Below the pieces are notes generated by a model. It was not told where the DNA came from. It did not search any database and worked only from the letters and a program-made list of their open reading frames with translations. Position numbers and translations under genes: made by a program. Below are positions 11,920 through 21,585 of a stretch of 64,000 bases of DNA, piece by piece. The first letter of the stretch is position 1. Each line of letters begins with the position of its first letter. The stretch is from positions 3,472,001 through 3,536,000 of the forward strand of contig NZ_CP092362.2 in assembly GCF_022370635.2 (NCBI RefSeq). Reading direction: 5' to 3'. Source of the stretch: Mycolicibacterium crocinum. Lineage in GTDB: Bacteria > Actinomycetota > Actinomycetes > Mycobacteriales > Mycobacteriaceae.

Positions 11920-13800
11920 ATGGGCAGGCACAGCAGACCGGGTCCCGGGGGTTCCTTCGGTGACGAGCCTGCCGACGACAACCCGACCGGTCGCTTCGCC
12001 CGCTCTGGTGGCGACGCCGACACGCCCGATGTCGACGACGACACCGGCTCGTCGGCGCTGACCGACACCGCCCGTCGCAGAATCGCTTTCGAAGGCGGGC
12101 ACCGCAACGAGGGCGGCCGCCGCGGGGTGAGCGTCGGGGTGATCGTCGCCCTGATCACCGTGGTGGTGGTCGTCGGCGCGGTGATCCTGTGGCGGTTCTT
12201 CGGTGATGCGCTGTCCCACCGGTCCACCGACGCGGCCCAGAAGTGTCTGGGCGGGACGCTCAATGTCGGGGTGGTCGCCGATCCGTCGATCGCCGAAACC
12301 GTCAAGACGTTCGCCCAGGGCTTCAACGCGACGGTCACCCCGGTCGGCGATCGCTGCGTGAAAATGGTTGTGACAGGCGCTGATTCGGATCGCGTGGTCG
12401 ATGGTTTCGTCGCGAACTGGCCCGGCGATCTCGGTGAGCGTCCGGCGCTGTGGATTCCGGCGAGTTCCATCGGAACGGCGCGTCTGCAGTCCACCGCAGG
12501 CAAGGAAGTCGTCAGCGACGCCCGCTCACTGGTCAGTTCGCCGGTCGTGCTCGCCGTGCGCCCCCAGCTCAAAGACGCCCTCGGCCAACAGGGTTGGTCG
12601 GCGTTGCCCGGGCTGCAGGCCAATCGCACGGCACTCGACGGTCTGAACCTGCCCGGGTGGGGTTCGCTGCGGCTCGCGCTGCCCACCGTCGGCGATGCCG
12701 ACGCCACCTATCTGGCCGCCGAGGCGGTGGCCTCGGCGTCGGCACCCGCGAACTCGCCCGCCACCGCCGGGCTCGGCGCGGTCAACGGACTGGTCGCCGG
12801 TCAGCCCAAGCTCGCCGACAACACCGCCGACACGGCGTGGAAGACGCTGCTCGGGGCGGGTGATCCCGCTGGCGCCCCGGTGCACGCCGTGGCCATCACC
12901 GAACAGCAGTTGTTCGCCAGGGCGTCGTCGACCCAGGACGCCAAGAGCGCCGTGGCCGAATGGCTGCCGCAGGGCCCGGTGGCCGTGGCCGACTACCCCA
13001 CCGTCCTGCTGTCGGGTAACTGGCTGTCCGAAGAACAGGTCAGTGCGGCAAGCCAATTCGCGCGGTACATGCGTAAACCCGAACAGCTCAGCGCCCTGGC
13101 GAAAGCGGGGTTCCGCGCCGAGGGCACCTCCCCGCCGGGCAATGACGTGGTCAGCTTCCCGCAGGTCGGGTCACCCCTGACGATCGACGACGAGTCGGTG
13201 CGGGCAACCCTGGCCGCCGCGGTGTCGACCCCCGCCACCGGCTCGACCACCACGATCATGCTCAACCAGGCGATGGGCGCCGACGAGGGCGGCAAGTCAC
13301 GGCTGGCCAACGTCGTGACCGCGCTGAACAATCGCATCGGCGCACTGCCGCCGAACGCGGCGGTGGGGCTGTGGACGTTCAACGGTGTCGAGGGCAAGTC
13401 GGCGGTGCCGTTGGGACCGGTCAGCGACCAGTCGGCCGCACTGACCAACACCCTTGGTGGGTTGTTGCCCTCGGGCAGCGGAGCGGTGTCGTTCACGACG
13501 CTGCGGCTGGCGTACGGCGAGGCGTTGGCGAATTTCCGTCAGGGCCAGACGAACTCACTGCTGGTGATCACCCAGGGTCCGCACACCGATCAGACGCTGG
13601 ACGGCCCCGGCCTGATTCAGTACGTGAAGTCGGCGGCCGATCCGGCCAAGCCCGTGGCGATCAACGTCATCGACTTCGGTGACGACTCCGACCGCGCGAC
13701 GTGGGAAGCGGTCGCCCAGGCCTCCGGCGGTATGTATCAGAATGTCGCGACGTCCGATTCGCCGGACCTCGCGACGGCAATCTCGACGCTGCTGTCCTAA
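11920..13800 (+). CDS. Membrane-anchored Rv1836c-like protein (binding-protein plus degenerate VWA domains)
   Basis: A 626-aa protein: a hydrophilic acidic cytoplasmic N-terminus (1-70), one transmembrane helix at about 71-93 (VSVGVIVALITVVVVVGAVILW), and a long exported part. Residues about 105-400 resemble extracellular solute-binding proteins. Residues about 420-625 have the outline of a von Willebrand A domain, but the metal site DxSxS is replaced by LNQAMGADEGG, so metal binding may be lost. The M. tuberculosis homologue Rv1836c is next to glcB and is essential or important in screens; its function is unknown. It lies 51 bases after glcB and may be co-transcribed. Confidence 0.8.
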   Translation: MGRHSRPGPGGSFGDEPADDNPTGRFARSGGDADTPDVDDDTGSSALTDTARRRIAFEGGHRNEGGRRGVSVGVIVALITVVVVVGAVILWRFFGDALSHRSTDAAQKCLGGTLNVGVVADPSIAETVKTFAQGFNATVTPVGDRCVKMVVTGADSDRVVDGFVANWPGDLGERPALWIPASSIGTARLQSTAGKEVVSDARSLVSSPVVLAVRPQLKDALGQQGWSALPGLQANRTALDGLNLPGWGSLRLALPTVGDADATYLAAEAVASASAPANSPATAGLGAVNGLVAGQPKLADNTADTAWKTLLGAGDPAGAPVHAVAITEQQLFARASSTQDAKSAVAEWLPQGPVAVADYPTVLLSGNWLSEEQVSAASQFARYMRKPEQLSALAKAGFRAEGTSPPGNDVVSFPQVGSPLTIDDESVRATLAAAVSTPATGSTTTIMLNQAMGADEGGKSRLANVVTALNNRIGALPPNAAVGLWTFNGVEGKSAVPLGPVSDQSAALTNTLGGLLPSGSGAVSFTTLRLAYGEALANFRQGQTNSLLVITQGPHTDQTLDGPGLIQYVKSAADPAKPVAINVIDFGDDSDRATWEAVAQASGGMYQNVATSDSPDLATAISTLLS

Positions 13801-13809
13801 ATTTTGTGG

Positions 13810-13826
13810 GAGCGTAACGCACGCTC
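13810..13826. terminator. Short hairpin after the Rv1836c-like gene
   Basis: GAGCGT-AACGC-ACGCTC forms a 6-bp stem with a 5-base loop, 9 bases after the stop at 13800. There is no U-tract, as is common in mycobacteria. It could end transcription or sit in the leader of the next gene. Confidence 0.3.
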
Positions 13827-13848
13827 ATTCGCCTGCGACAATGACGGC

Positions 13849-14160
13849 ATGTCGAAGAAAACTGCAGCAATTCTGCTGAGTGTGGCCGCATTGTCGGCAA
13901 TCCCCGCGGCGATCGCCCCGGTGGCCCAGGCCGATATCTGCGGCGATGTCGGTGGTCGGCACGTGACCGTCGGCGGGTGTACCCCGGGCATCGCCGGTGA
14001 CGCCATCGACGCCGCGGTGGCGGGCGACTGGGCCCGCTACGGTTTCCCGGAGAGCTACGCGTACTCCCTGGTTCCCGCATTCCCCGGCGAGGCGCCGTGC
14101 ATTTCGCCGACCGGCCTGCCGTACTACACGCCCGGCGCGGAGCCCTGCTACGCCCCGTAG
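13849..14160 (+). CDS. Small exported protein of unknown function
   Basis: A 103-aa protein. The ATG at 13849 gives a clean signal peptide (MSKKTAAILLSVAALSAIPAAIAPVAQA, cleavage after AQA). The mature part of about 75 residues has four cysteines (ICGDVG, GGCTPG, APCISP, EPCYAP), suggesting two disulfides, and is rich in Pro, Gly and Tyr. A GACAAT sequence 7 bases before the ATG could be a -10 box, which would make the transcript leaderless. No recognised domain. It ends at the base next to the end of convergent gcvP. Confidence 0.7.
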   Translation: MSKKTAAILLSVAALSAIPAAIAPVAQADICGDVGGRHVTVGGCTPGIAGDAIDAAVAGDWARYGFPESYAYSLVPAFPGEAPCISPTGLPYYTPGAEPCYAP

Positions 14161-17001
14161 TTAGGCGAACGCCTCCACCGGCGGGCACGAGCACACCAGG
14201 TTCCGGTCGCCGTACGCGCCGTCGATCCGGCGCACCGGCGGCCAGACCTTCGCCCGGAAACCCTTGCCGAGCGGGTAGGCCGCCTGCTCGCGGGTGTACG
14301 GGTGGGTCCACTCGTCGACCAGCAGGCATTCGGCGGTGTGCGGCGAATTGCGCAGCGGGTTGTCCTCAGCCGGCCACTCCCCCGCACCGACCTTGTCGAT
14401 CTCGGCGCGGATCGCGATCATCGCCTCGCAGAACGCGTCCACCTCGGCGAGGCTTTCGCTCTCGGTGGGCTCCACCATCAGCGTGCCCGCCACCGGGAAG
14501 CTCATCGTCGGCGCGTGAAAACCGAAGTCCGCCAACCGCTTCGCGACATCGTCCACGGTCACCCCGGTGGCCTTGGTGATGCCCCGCAGGTCGAGGATGC
14601 ACTCGTGGGCGACCATCCCGTTCTCGCCCGTGTAGAGCACCGGGTAGTACTCGTCGAGGCGGCGCGCGATGTAGTTGGCCGAGGCGATCGCGGTCAGCGT
14701 GGCATTGCGCAGGCCGTCACCGCCCATCATCCGGATGTAGGCCCACGTGATCGGCAGGATCGACGCCGAGCCGTACGGGGCGGCCGAGACCGGGTGTCCC
14801 TTCGGCAGTTCCTCGGCCAGCGGATGGCCGGGCAGGAACGCCGCCAGGTGTGACCGCACCGCCACCGGGCCGACGCCCGGGCCACCGCCGCCGTGCGGGA
14901 TGCAGAACGTCTTGTGCAGGTTCAGGTGGCTGACGTCGCCACCGAACTTGCCCGGCCGGGCCAGACCGACCAGCGCGTTGAGGTTCGCGCCGTCGACGTA
15001 GACCTGTCCGCCGGCGTCGTGCACCGCCGCGCAGATGTTGGCGATGTCGTGCTCGTACACCCCGTGCGTGGACGGGTAGGTGATCATCAGCGCGGCCAGC
15101 CGATCGGCGTGCTCGGAGACCTTGGCGCGCAGGTCGTCGAGGTCGACGTCGCCGTTCTCCCGGCAGGCCACCACGACCACCCGCATACCGACCATCGCGG
15201 CCGACGCGGCGTTGGTGCCGTGCGCGCTGGACGGAATCAGGCAGACGTCTCGACCGGTGTCGCCGTTGGCCAGGTGGTACTCGCGGATGGCCAGCAGGCC
15301 GGCGTACTCGCCCTGCGATCCAGCGTTGGGCTGCAACGAGATTGCGTCGTATCCGGTCAGCCCGGTCAGCCAGTTCTCCAGGTCGGCGATGAGCTTGCGC
15401 AGCCCCGGGGTGTCACCGGCGGGGGCGAACGGATGCTGGCGGCCGAACTCCGGCCAGGTGATGGACTCCATCTCGGCCGCGGCGTTGAGCTTCATCGTGC
15501 AGGACCCCAGCGGGATCATGCTGCGGTCCAGCGCGATGTCCTTGTCGGCCAGCGTGCGCAGGTAGCGCATCATCTCGGTCTCGGTGCGGTACCGGTGGAA
15601 GGCCGGATGGGTCAGGAATTCGGTTGTCCGCGAATCGATCTCGGGTCCGGCATAGTCTCCGGCGACAGCGGCGCCGAACGCCTCGAGCACCAGGGCGACG
15701 TGCGTTTCGGTAGTGGCCTCGTCGCAGGTGACCGAGACGTGGTCGGCGTCGACCCGCCAGATGTTGATGCCGCGGCCCTTGGCCTCGGCCTGCACCGCGG
15801 CGGCCCGGTTCGGGACGTGCACCAGCACGGTGTCGAAGAAGGTGTCGTGCACGACCTCGACGCCCGCGGCGCCCAGACCGGCAGCCAGCGAACGGGCGTG
15901 TCCATGCACGCGCTTGGCGATGGCGGTCAGGCCGTCCGGACCGTGGTAGCTGGCGTAGGAGGCGGCCATCACCGCCAGCAGCACCTGGGCGGTACAGATG
16001 TTGGAGGTCGCCTTGTCGCGGCGGATGTGCTGTTCGCGGGTCTGCAGCGACAGCCGGTAGGCCGGCGCCCCGTCGCTGTCGACCGACACTCCGACCAGCC
16101 GGCCGGGCAGCTGCCGGGTATGCTTGCTGTGCACGGCCAGGAAGCCGGCGTGCGGACCGCCGAATCCCATTGGCACGCCGAATCTCTGGGCACTGCCGAA
16201 CGCGACGTCGGCCCCGAGCTCGCCGGGCGGGGCGATCAGCGTCATCGCCAGCAGGTCGGCGCCGAGCGCCACCAGCGCACCCCGCTCATGGGCCGTCTCG
16301 ACCAGCTTGGACCAGTCGGTCACCCGTCCGCTGGCGCCGGGCAGCTGCGCGATCACGCCGAAGAACTCACCCTCGGGCAGCCCGCCGCGTAGGTCGGCGG
16401 TGACGATCTCGATGCCGAGCGGCTCGGCGCGGGTGGCCAGGATGGCCGCGGTCTGCGGGAACAGGTCGGAGTCGACGGCCAGCCGGTTGCCGGTGCCGCG
16501 CACGGCGCGGTGCATCAGGGTCATCGCCTCGGCGGCCGCGGTGGCCTCATCGAGCATCGAGGCGTTCGCGACCTCGAGCCCGGTCAAATCGGCGATCATG
16601 GTCTGGAAATTCAGCAGCACCTCGAGCCGGCCCTGGCTGATCTCCGGCTGATACGGCGTGTAGGCGGTGTACCAGGCCGGGTTCTCCAGGATGTTGCGCA
16701 GCAGCACCGGCGGGGTGAGCGTGTCGTAGTAGCCCTGCCCGATCATCGACACCGCGATGGTGTTGGTGTCGGCCAACCCCCGCAGTTCGGCCAGTGCTTC
16801 GTGCTCGCCGACGGCGGCGGGCAGCTGATCGAGGCCGGGCGCCAAGCCGTCGGAGGCGAGTGCGTCGAGGATGCCCGCCGGCAGCGCCTTGGCGGCCAAT
16901 TCCTCGAGCGAGGCGACCCCGATCACGTCGAGCATGGTGGCGACGTCATCGGAATCCGGTCCGATGTGACGATCGGCGAAGGTGGGGGTGTGATTGGACA
17001 C
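14161..17001 (-). CDS. gcvP: Glycine dehydrogenase (decarboxylating), P protein
   Basis: Pyridoxal-phosphate enzyme that decarboxylates glycine and passes the aminomethyl group to lipoyl-GcvH in the glycine cleavage system. The 946-aa protein is the fused two-half form. The N-terminal half has [17 protein letters not shown] and [18 protein letters not shown]. The C-terminal half carries the PLP lysine in [18 protein letters not shown]. The GTG at 17001 has CAGGAGT before it. A tandem glycine riboswitch lies in its leader. It ends exactly where the convergent exported-protein gene ends, with no spacer. gcvH is about 3 kb upstream on the same strand. Confidence 0.97.
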   Translation of the reverse strand: MSNHTPTFADRHIGPDSDDVATMLDVIGVASLEELAAKALPAGILDALASDGLAPGLDQLPAAVGEHEALAELRGLADTNTIAVSMIGQGYYDTLTPPVLLRNILENPAWYTAYTPYQPEISQGRLEVLLNFQTMIADLTGLEVANASMLDEATAAAEAMTLMHRAVRGTGNRLAVDSDLFPQTAAILATRAEPLGIEIVTADLRGGLPEGEFFGVIAQLPGASGRVTDWSKLVETAHERGALVALGADLLAMTLIAPPGELGADVAFGSAQRFGVPMGFGGPHAGFLAVHSKHTRQLPGRLVGVSVDSDGAPAYRLSLQTREQHIRRDKATSNICTAQVLLAVMAASYASYHGPDGLTAIAKRVHGHARSLAAGLGAAGVEVVHDTFFDTVLVHVPNRAAAVQAEAKGRGINIWRVDADHVSVTCDEATTETHVALVLEAFGAAVAGDYAGPEIDSRTTEFLTHPAFHRYRTETEMMRYLRTLADKDIALDRSMIPLGSCTMKLNAAAEMESITWPEFGRQHPFAPAGDTPGLRKLIADLENWLTGLTGYDAISLQPNAGSQGEYAGLLAIREYHLANGDTGRDVCLIPSSAHGTNAASAAMVGMRVVVVACRENGDVDLDDLRAKVSEHADRLAALMITYPSTHGVYEHDIANICAAVHDAGGQVYVDGANLNALVGLARPGKFGGDVSHLNLHKTFCIPHGGGGPGVGPVAVRSHLAAFLPGHPLAEELPKGHPVSAAPYGSASILPITWAYIRMMGGDGLRNATLTAIASANYIARRLDEYYPVLYTGENGMVAHECILDLRGITKATGVTVDDVAKRLADFGFHAPTMSFPVAGTLMVEPTESESLAEVDAFCEAMIAIRAEIDKVGAGEWPAEDNPLRNSPHTAECLLVDEWTHPYTREQAAYPLGKGFRAKVWPPVRRIDGAYGDRNLVCSCPPVEAFA

Positions 17002-17034
17002 GGGACTCCTGACTTACGGCGCAGCCGTCAGCGG

Positions 17035-17250
17035 CGTCCTCTCCCTCTGTCGTCCACCCGGACCGGGCGCCTGAGAGATTCGGCGAGCTCGCCTGGCGGC
17101 GAGACTGCCTTTCCCCATGGGCGGGCGACCGTCAGGTCACCGCTTTCCAGAGGCATCGTGGCCACGCGCGGTCCGGGTGCCTGAGAGGTTGACGGAGAGG
17201 TGTTGCTCCTTCGGCGTCCGTGACTGGCTGCCACGAAGCTCTCCCGCGCG
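17035..17250 (-). ncRNA. Tandem glycine riboswitch
   Basis: On the minus strand the leader of gcvP shows two glycine aptamers in a row. Aptamer 1 has GGGAGAG (about 17247-17241), GCCGAAGGAGCAA and CTCTCAGGCACCCGGACC, closing near CTCTGGAAAGCG. Aptamer 2 has GGGGAAAGGCAG, CCGAATCTCTCAGGCGCC and ends GACAGAGGGAGAGGA about 17038. These are the conserved cores of the glycine riboswitch class, which normally turns on glycine cleavage genes when glycine is bound. The ribosome site of gcvP lies about 25 bases beyond the second aptamer, so translational or termination control is possible. Confidence 0.93.
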
Positions 17251-17269
17251 AGGGCGATACCCCGCGATT

Positions 17270-17914
17270 CTAACCGATCTTGCGGTCGCGGCTCTTGCGC
17301 CGGGAGGCCAGCTCGTCCTCCGGCGAGGCGATCGACTCGCCGCCGTCGGCGCGCTCACCCGGGAAGTCGGCGATCGCGCCGGACAGTTCCCGCATGGCAC
17401 CGCTCACCGCGATGCCGAACACACCCTGGCCACCCTGCAGCAGATCGACGACCTCTTCGGCCGACGTGCACTCGTAGACCGTTGTGCCATCGGAGAACAG
17501 GGTGATGTTGGCCAGGTCCTGCACGCCGCGCTGACGCAGATGGTCGACGGCGACGCGGATGTTGTGCAGTGAGATGCCAGTGTCGAGCAGACGCTTGACG
17601 ATCTTGAGGACCAAGATGTCCTTGAACGAGTACAGCCGCTGGCTGCCCGAGCCGGCCGCGCCGCGGATGGACGGCACCACCAGGGAGGTGCGGGCCCAGT
17701 AGTCCAACTGCCGGTAGGTGATTCCGGCGATCTGGCAGGCGCTGGGGCCCCGGTAACCAACCAGTTCGTCGGGAACCGAGTCGTCGGGGAACAGGCCTGG
17801 CTGCACCGGCTCACTCACCGGCGCGCCGGTGGGTGTGTCCGCCTCAAAGCGGCCATCGGAATCAGAGCCCGTGCCAGCAAGGTCCAACTGTCCCTGACGT
17901 GGCTGCTCGCCCAC
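17270..17914 (-). CDS. MerR-family transcriptional regulator (Rv1830 type)
   Basis: A 214-aa protein with a disordered N-terminus (about 1-50), then a MerR winged-helix domain at about 52-125 ([48 protein letters not shown]). The C-terminal part (about 130-190) is a short effector or dimer domain, with a charged tail ([14 protein letters not shown]). It lacks the metal-binding Cys of MerR proper. In M. tuberculosis Rv1830 is in the same place between the DUF151 gene and gcvB and has been linked to growth and division control. Its 3' end is 20 bases from the glycine riboswitch. Confidence 0.85.
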   Translation of the reverse strand: MGEQPRQGQLDLAGTGSDSDGRFEADTPTGAPVSEPVQPGLFPDDSVPDELVGYRGPSACQIAGITYRQLDYWARTSLVVPSIRGAAGSGSQRLYSFKDILVLKIVKRLLDTGISLHNIRVAVDHLRQRGVQDLANITLFSDGTTVYECTSAEEVVDLLQGGQGVFGIAVSGAMRELSGAIADFPGERADGGESIASPEDELASRRKSRDRKIG

Positions 17915-18159
17915 GATGCTTCCTCTCGCCGTTCGAACCTATGGCCCGCTGACCGCTCCACCAACCACGTTTGCCCAGTCCGAGTCCACCGAGCATACGC
18001 TTTTCGACGGGCAGTCGCGCTCGTCGTTCGCAATCAAAGTATGGCTGTCCTTGGCCGTGCTCCGCGTCATCCGCCGCGCGTGTCGAACCGCTGCAGGCCA
18101 AGTGAGACGCATCCGTGATCTTGCGGTCGATGGCGCTCGCCAGGCACGGGGATACCCGG
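17915..18159 (-). promoter_or_regulatory. 245-base noncoding gap, probable promoter region of the Rv1830-like gene
   Basis: No gene is supported here. On the minus strand a TATGCT hexamer (17997-17992) fits the mycobacterial -10, about 80 bases before the MerR start. A GAGAGGAAGC sequence just before the MerR start is the ribosome site. No convincing -35, hairpin or riboswitch was found. Confidence 0.3.
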
Positions 18160-18654
18160 TCAGGTCGCCTTGAAATCGTCCGGCGACACGCTGTCGAGAA
18201 ACTCTTTGAACTTCTCCACCTCGTCCTCGCGCACGGCACCGGTGGATTCGTCGTCGTTCTCGTCGGGAATGAGCAGCCCGGCCTCGGCCAGCACCGCCTC
18301 CTCGACATAGATGGGCACACCCATCCGCAGTGCGATCGCCACCGAGTCCGACGGACGCGCGGAAACCTTGACGTCACGGTCGAAGATCAGGTCGGCGAAG
18401 AAGGTACCTTCCCGCAAGTCCACGATCCGCACCTCTTTGAGCGAATGCCCCAGTGCGCCAATGACATCTCGGAAAAGGTCATGCGTCAGCGGCCGGGCCG
18501 GCTCGACGCCCTGCTGTTCCAGCGCGATCGCGGTGGCCTCCGATTGGCCGATCCAGATGGGCAGATAACGGTCGCCGTTGGATTCCCGCAGCAGCAGAAC
18601 CGGCTGGTTCTGGGGCTGCTCGACACGGATGCCAACCACACGAACCTCACCCAT
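18160..18654 (-). CDS. DUF151 bifunctional-nuclease-family protein (Rv1829 type)
   Basis: A 164-aa protein of the DUF151 (bifunctional nuclease) family. It begins MGEVRVVGIRVEQPQNQPVLLLRES and has the family core WIGQSEATAIALEQQG, RPLTHDLFRDVIGALG and the S/D motif VSARPSDSVAIALRMGVPIYVEE; residues 130-164 are an acidic tail (IPDENDDESTGAVREDE). Plant and archaeal relatives have nuclease activity; the bacterial function is not settled. It lies between two MerR genes in the conserved garA-gcv region. It is 48 bases from the upstream MerR gene on the same strand and probably co-transcribed. Confidence 0.9.
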   Translation of the reverse strand: MGEVRVVGIRVEQPQNQPVLLLRESNGDRYLPIWIGQSEATAIALEQQGVEPARPLTHDLFRDVIGALGHSLKEVRIVDLREGTFFADLIFDRDVKVSARPSDSVAIALRMGVPIYVEEAVLAEAGLLIPDENDDESTGAVREDEVEKFKEFLDSVSPDDFKAT

Positions 18655-18702
18655 CTGTGTCTGACCTCCGCGCTGTCGTTGCAGTCCTTTGGAGTCTAGT
18701 CC

Positions 18703-19443
18703 TCAGCGGTCGAGAACGTCTCGTACAGCTGACTTGATCAGCGACGTGTGCAACGTGATCGCCAGAGCGGCAACCTCCCGCGCCAAATCGTCGGCGCGGT
18801 CGCGCGCACCCGTCTTCGACGCCTTGCCAACCGGGCCGGCGATCTGGGCGATCAGATCGGACTGACGGTCGGCCGCGGACCGAAATGCCCGCAGGTGTCG
18901 GGGTTCCACGCCGTACTCGCCGAGCGCCCGCGCACACTGCGCGATCACCACCGAGTATTCGTCGAACAGCCCGCCCGGGCCGGTGGTGATGACACCCGCC
19001 TTGCACAGTGCGGTCAGGAACTCCTCGCCCACCCCGGAACGCTCGAGCAGGTCTTCACGGCTCAGCCGCACCTGGGTGCGCGCCACGTCGACGTCGTCGT
19101 CGGCGCCGGGCGCATCCTGGTCGGCGACGGTCACCAAACGCGGTACGGCGTAAGGCGATCCGACGTGGGGCAGCTCGCCGTCCGGCTGGGCGTCGAGCTG
19201 GGCCTTGATGACCTTCAGCGGCAGATAGTGATCGCGCTGGGCGGTCAGGATGAACCGCAACCGCGCGCAGTCGTACGCGGTGAACCGCCGATAGCCCGAA
19301 CCGCTGCGCTCCGGCGTGACGAGACCCTCGGCTTCCAAGAACCGAATCTTGGAGATCGTCACGTCCGGGAAGTCCGGTCGCAGCAGGTCCAGGACCGCTC
19401 CGATAGACATCCCGGCAAGCGCGGGACTATCGGGTGCGGACAC
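18703..19443 (-). CDS. MerR-family transcriptional regulator (Rv1828 type)
   Basis: A 246-aa regulator. The N-terminal winged helix (about 10-85) includes [43 protein letters not shown], and the rest (about 120-245) is a helical domain unlike classic MerR sensors. Rv1828 of M. tuberculosis, in the same position next to garA, is described as a dimeric MerR-type DNA-binding protein essential for growth. The GTG start shares one base with the garA stop codon (TAGTG), so the two are translationally coupled. Confidence 0.88.
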   Translation of the reverse strand: MSAPDSPALAGMSIGAVLDLLRPDFPDVTISKIRFLEAEGLVTPERSGSGYRRFTAYDCARLRFILTAQRDHYLPLKVIKAQLDAQPDGELPHVGSPYAVPRLVTVADQDAPGADDDVDVARTQVRLSREDLLERSGVGEEFLTALCKAGVITTGPGGLFDEYSVVIAQCARALGEYGVEPRHLRAFRSAADRQSDLIAQIAGPVGKASKTGARDRADDLAREVAALAITLHTSLIKSAVRDVLDR

Positions 19444-19910
19444 TAGCTTCCTGGACCACCTTCGTCGTCGGACGACTTCGGGCCGGTGAGGAAGACCAGG
19501 CGGAACTTGCCGATCTGGACCTCGTCACCGTTGGCCAGCGTGGCCGAGTCGACGGGTTCGCGGTTGACGTAGGTGCCGTTGAGGCTGCCGACGTCGACGA
19601 CCTGGAATTCGTTGCCGTCCAAGCGGAACTCGGCGTGCCGACGGCTGACGGTCACGTCGTCGAGGAAGATGTCGGAGTCCGGGTGGCGGCCGGCCGAGGT
19701 CGTCGCCTGATCCAGGAGGAACCGCGAGCCCGCGTTCGGGCCACGCTTGACGACCAGCAGCGCCGATCCGACCGGGAGACCTTCGACCCCGGATACCGCG
19801 CTCTCGCCGCCGGCGGCTGCCGGGGCATCCAGTTCGTTGAGGAAGTCGGCGCGGAAGACGGAGGTCGTCTCCACGGTGACTTCGTCCGAGTTCTGGTCCT
19901 TGTCGGTCAC
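19443..19910 (-). CDS. garA: GarA, FHA-domain metabolic switch protein
   Basis: A 155-aa forkhead-associated protein that in its unphosphorylated form binds 2-oxoglutarate dehydrogenase and NAD-glutamate dehydrogenase and inhibits them while favouring glutamate synthase. The kinase site ETTS is at residues 14-17 (Thr15 and Thr16, equal to Thr21/Thr22 of M. tuberculosis, targets of PknG and PknB), followed by FRADFL. The FHA domain is at about 55-130 with GRHPDSD, VSRRH and GSLNGTYVN. The GTG start was chosen because of GAGGAGC upstream and alignment with the known N-terminus; an open frame extends to 19982 without a ribosome site. Confidence 0.96.
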   Translation of the reverse strand: MTDKDQNSDEVTVETTSVFRADFLNELDAPAAAGGESAVSGVEGLPVGSALLVVKRGPNAGSRFLLDQATTSAGRHPDSDIFLDDVTVSRRHAEFRLDGNEFQVVDVGSLNGTYVNREPVDSATLANGDEVQIGKFRLVFLTGPKSSDDEGGPGS

Positions 19911-20065
19911 CCGCTGCTCCTCACTGGCTGCCGTGGCTGTACTTGGCGGGTATCCGCACAAGGCGAACGGCCGCCTCAACAATCACTTACGTCGACCGTA
20001 CCGCGCAGTGGTCGTCGTTGTGCCCACCACCGCCGGATCGGTGGCTGGCAGGCACCCTAACAATG

Positions 20066-20461
20066 TCATTCAGTCACAGTGTCCCGATAGGCGTCCGCAT
20101 CGAGCAACGCCGCCAACCCCTGTTCGAGGGTATCGCCGTCGACCTGCAACTCCAACAACCACCCCTGACCGTAGGGATCGGAGTTGACCAGCCCGGGGCT
20201 GCCTTCCAATTCGCCGTTGACCGCAATCACTTTGGCCGTGACGGGCGCGTAAAGGTCCGACACCGACTTGGTGGACTCGACCTCGCCGAAGGACTCACCG
20301 GACGTGACGTCGCTGCCCACCTCGGGCAACTGCACGTACACCACGTCACCCAGCGAGGACTGGGCGAAGTCGGTGATGCCGACGCGCACGGTGTCGTCAC
20401 CGATGCGCAGCACCCACTCGTGCTCGGCGGTGTAGCGCAGGTCGGCTGGGATTTCGCTCAC
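20066..20461 (-). CDS. gcvH: Glycine cleavage system H protein
   Basis: A 131-aa lipoyl carrier that shuttles the aminomethyl group from GcvP to GcvT. The lipoylated lysine is K65 in [15 protein letters not shown]. The N-terminus ([13 protein letters not shown]) is typical. The GTG start has GAGGAGC upstream. It is separated from garA by 155 bases. A TAGGGT hexamer on the minus strand (20059-20054), just after its stop, may be the -10 of garA. GcvT and lipoamide dehydrogenase are not in the window. Confidence 0.97.
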   Translation of the reverse strand: MSEIPADLRYTAEHEWVLRIGDDTVRVGITDFAQSSLGDVVYVQLPEVGSDVTSGESFGEVESTKSVSDLYAPVTAKVIAVNGELEGSPGLVNSDPYGQGWLLELQVDGDTLEQGLAALLDADAYRDTVTE

Positions 20462-20483
20462 AGTGCTCCTCGGTGTCGGACGC

Positions 20484-21239
20484 TCATTTGACGGGCTGAG
20501 CGTATTGGCGCGCTTTCGGTTGCCGCAAGGTGGTGATGTCCACCTTGTCCGACTGCGCGACGGTCATTCGCCCACCCACCCGTTCGACGCTGTCGACGGC
20601 GCCGCCGGGGATGTTCATCGCGGCGGCCAGGGTGGGTGGATCGCCAATGGCCAGAACAGAATACGGCGGGCCGAGGGTTTGGGTGTCGATGACCAGCGCC
20701 CCGGGGCTGCCGACCACCCAACTGTCGACGCCGATCCGGACGGCCTGCTGGCCGGAGCGGATCTCCATCGCCTCCGCCCCGGCGGCCCGCAGCTCGTTGA
20801 TCACATCGAGCATGGTCTCCGGCGCCACCCCGGGTCCGGGATCGTCGATGGTGATCGTCACACCCGGTCCGGTGGCGGCGACGGTGCCGATCAGGATCGA
20901 TAACGCGGCCAGCCTGGCCTGGGCGTTCTGGATCGCCGCCTGGTCGCTGCTGCCGGCGGTCTGCATGGCCGCGAGGTTGCGTTGCAGTTCGGCGACCTCG
21001 GTGTTGAGCGTGGCTTCGCGCTGCTGCAACGAGCCCAGCAGCACCAGCAGGTCGGCCGGGCGTGCGGTGTCCAGAGCGTCGCCGGTCTCGGTCTGGCGCG
21101 CCTGGGTGGCGATCGCCACACCGAGCATGAGGCACAGCAGTACGCCGAGCGCACCGAAGATCAGCTGTGTGCGACCGCGGAACCGGCGCACCGGCGCCGG
21201 TCCGGGCAGTTCGTGGCGGCCGTGTTCTTCGTCGGTCAC
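20484..21239 (-). CDS. DUF881 membrane-anchored protein (Rv1825 type)
   Basis: A 251-aa protein with one transmembrane helix near the N-terminus (about 27-47, [21 protein letters not shown]). A coiled coil follows (about 65-105), then the DUF881 domain ([39 protein letters not shown] and [22 protein letters not shown]). The family occurs in Gram-positive bacteria next to division or sporulation genes; its biochemical role is unknown. Only one base separates it from the upstream sbp gene, so they are probably one operon. Confidence 0.88.
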   Translation of the reverse strand: MTDEEHGRHELPGPAPVRRFRGRTQLIFGALGVLLCLMLGVAIATQARQTETGDALDTARPADLLVLLGSLQQREATLNTEVAELQRNLAAMQTAGSSDQAAIQNAQARLAALSILIGTVAATGPGVTITIDDPGPGVAPETMLDVINELRAAGAEAMEIRSGQQAVRIGVDSWVVGSPGALVIDTQTLGPPYSVLAIGDPPTLAAAMNIPGGAVDSVERVGGRMTVAQSDKVDITTLRQPKARQYAQPVK

Positions 21240-21240
21240 C

Positions 21241-21573
21241 TCATGCCCCGAACAGCCTGCGGCGCAGCGCGGCGGCGTTGCCGAAGATGCGGATGCCGAG
21301 TACGACGATGATCGCCGTCGACAGCTGGGTGCCCACGCCGAGTTGGTCGCCGACGTAGACGATCAGCGCCGCGACCAGCACGTTGAACACGAACGAGACC
21401 ACGAACACCTTGGGGTCGAAGATCTTCTCCAGGTAGGCACGCAGACCGCCGAACACCGCATCGAGCGCGGCGACGACGGCGATCGGCAGGTAGGGCTGGA
21501 TGACCTCGGGAACACTGGGGTGCAGCACCAGACCCAGCACGATGCCGACGATGAGTGCGGCGATTCCGATCAC
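21241..21573 (-). CDS. Small basic membrane protein Sbp (DUF1290, Rv1824 type)
   Basis: A 110-aa integral membrane protein with three hydrophobic segments (about 2-20, 28-45 and 62-92). It has the family motif YLPIAVVAALDAVFGGLRAYLEKIFDPKVFVVSFVFNVL. In many Gram-positive bacteria sbp lies between two DUF881 genes near division genes, as here. Function is unknown; context suggests a three-protein membrane complex with the two flanking DUF881 proteins. Confidence 0.9.
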   Translation of the reverse strand: MIGIAALIVGIVLGLVLHPSVPEVIQPYLPIAVVAALDAVFGGLRAYLEKIFDPKVFVVSFVFNVLVAALIVYVGDQLGVGTQLSTAIIVVLGIRIFGNAAALRRRLFGA

Positions 21574-21585
21574 CTGACGCTCCCC

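Noticed and set aside
10396..12219. A 607-codon open frame on the minus strand opposite glcB and the Rv1836c-like gene
   Set aside because: Crosses two real genes, is rich in His/Gly/Arg without domains and has the look of a GC-driven shadow frame.
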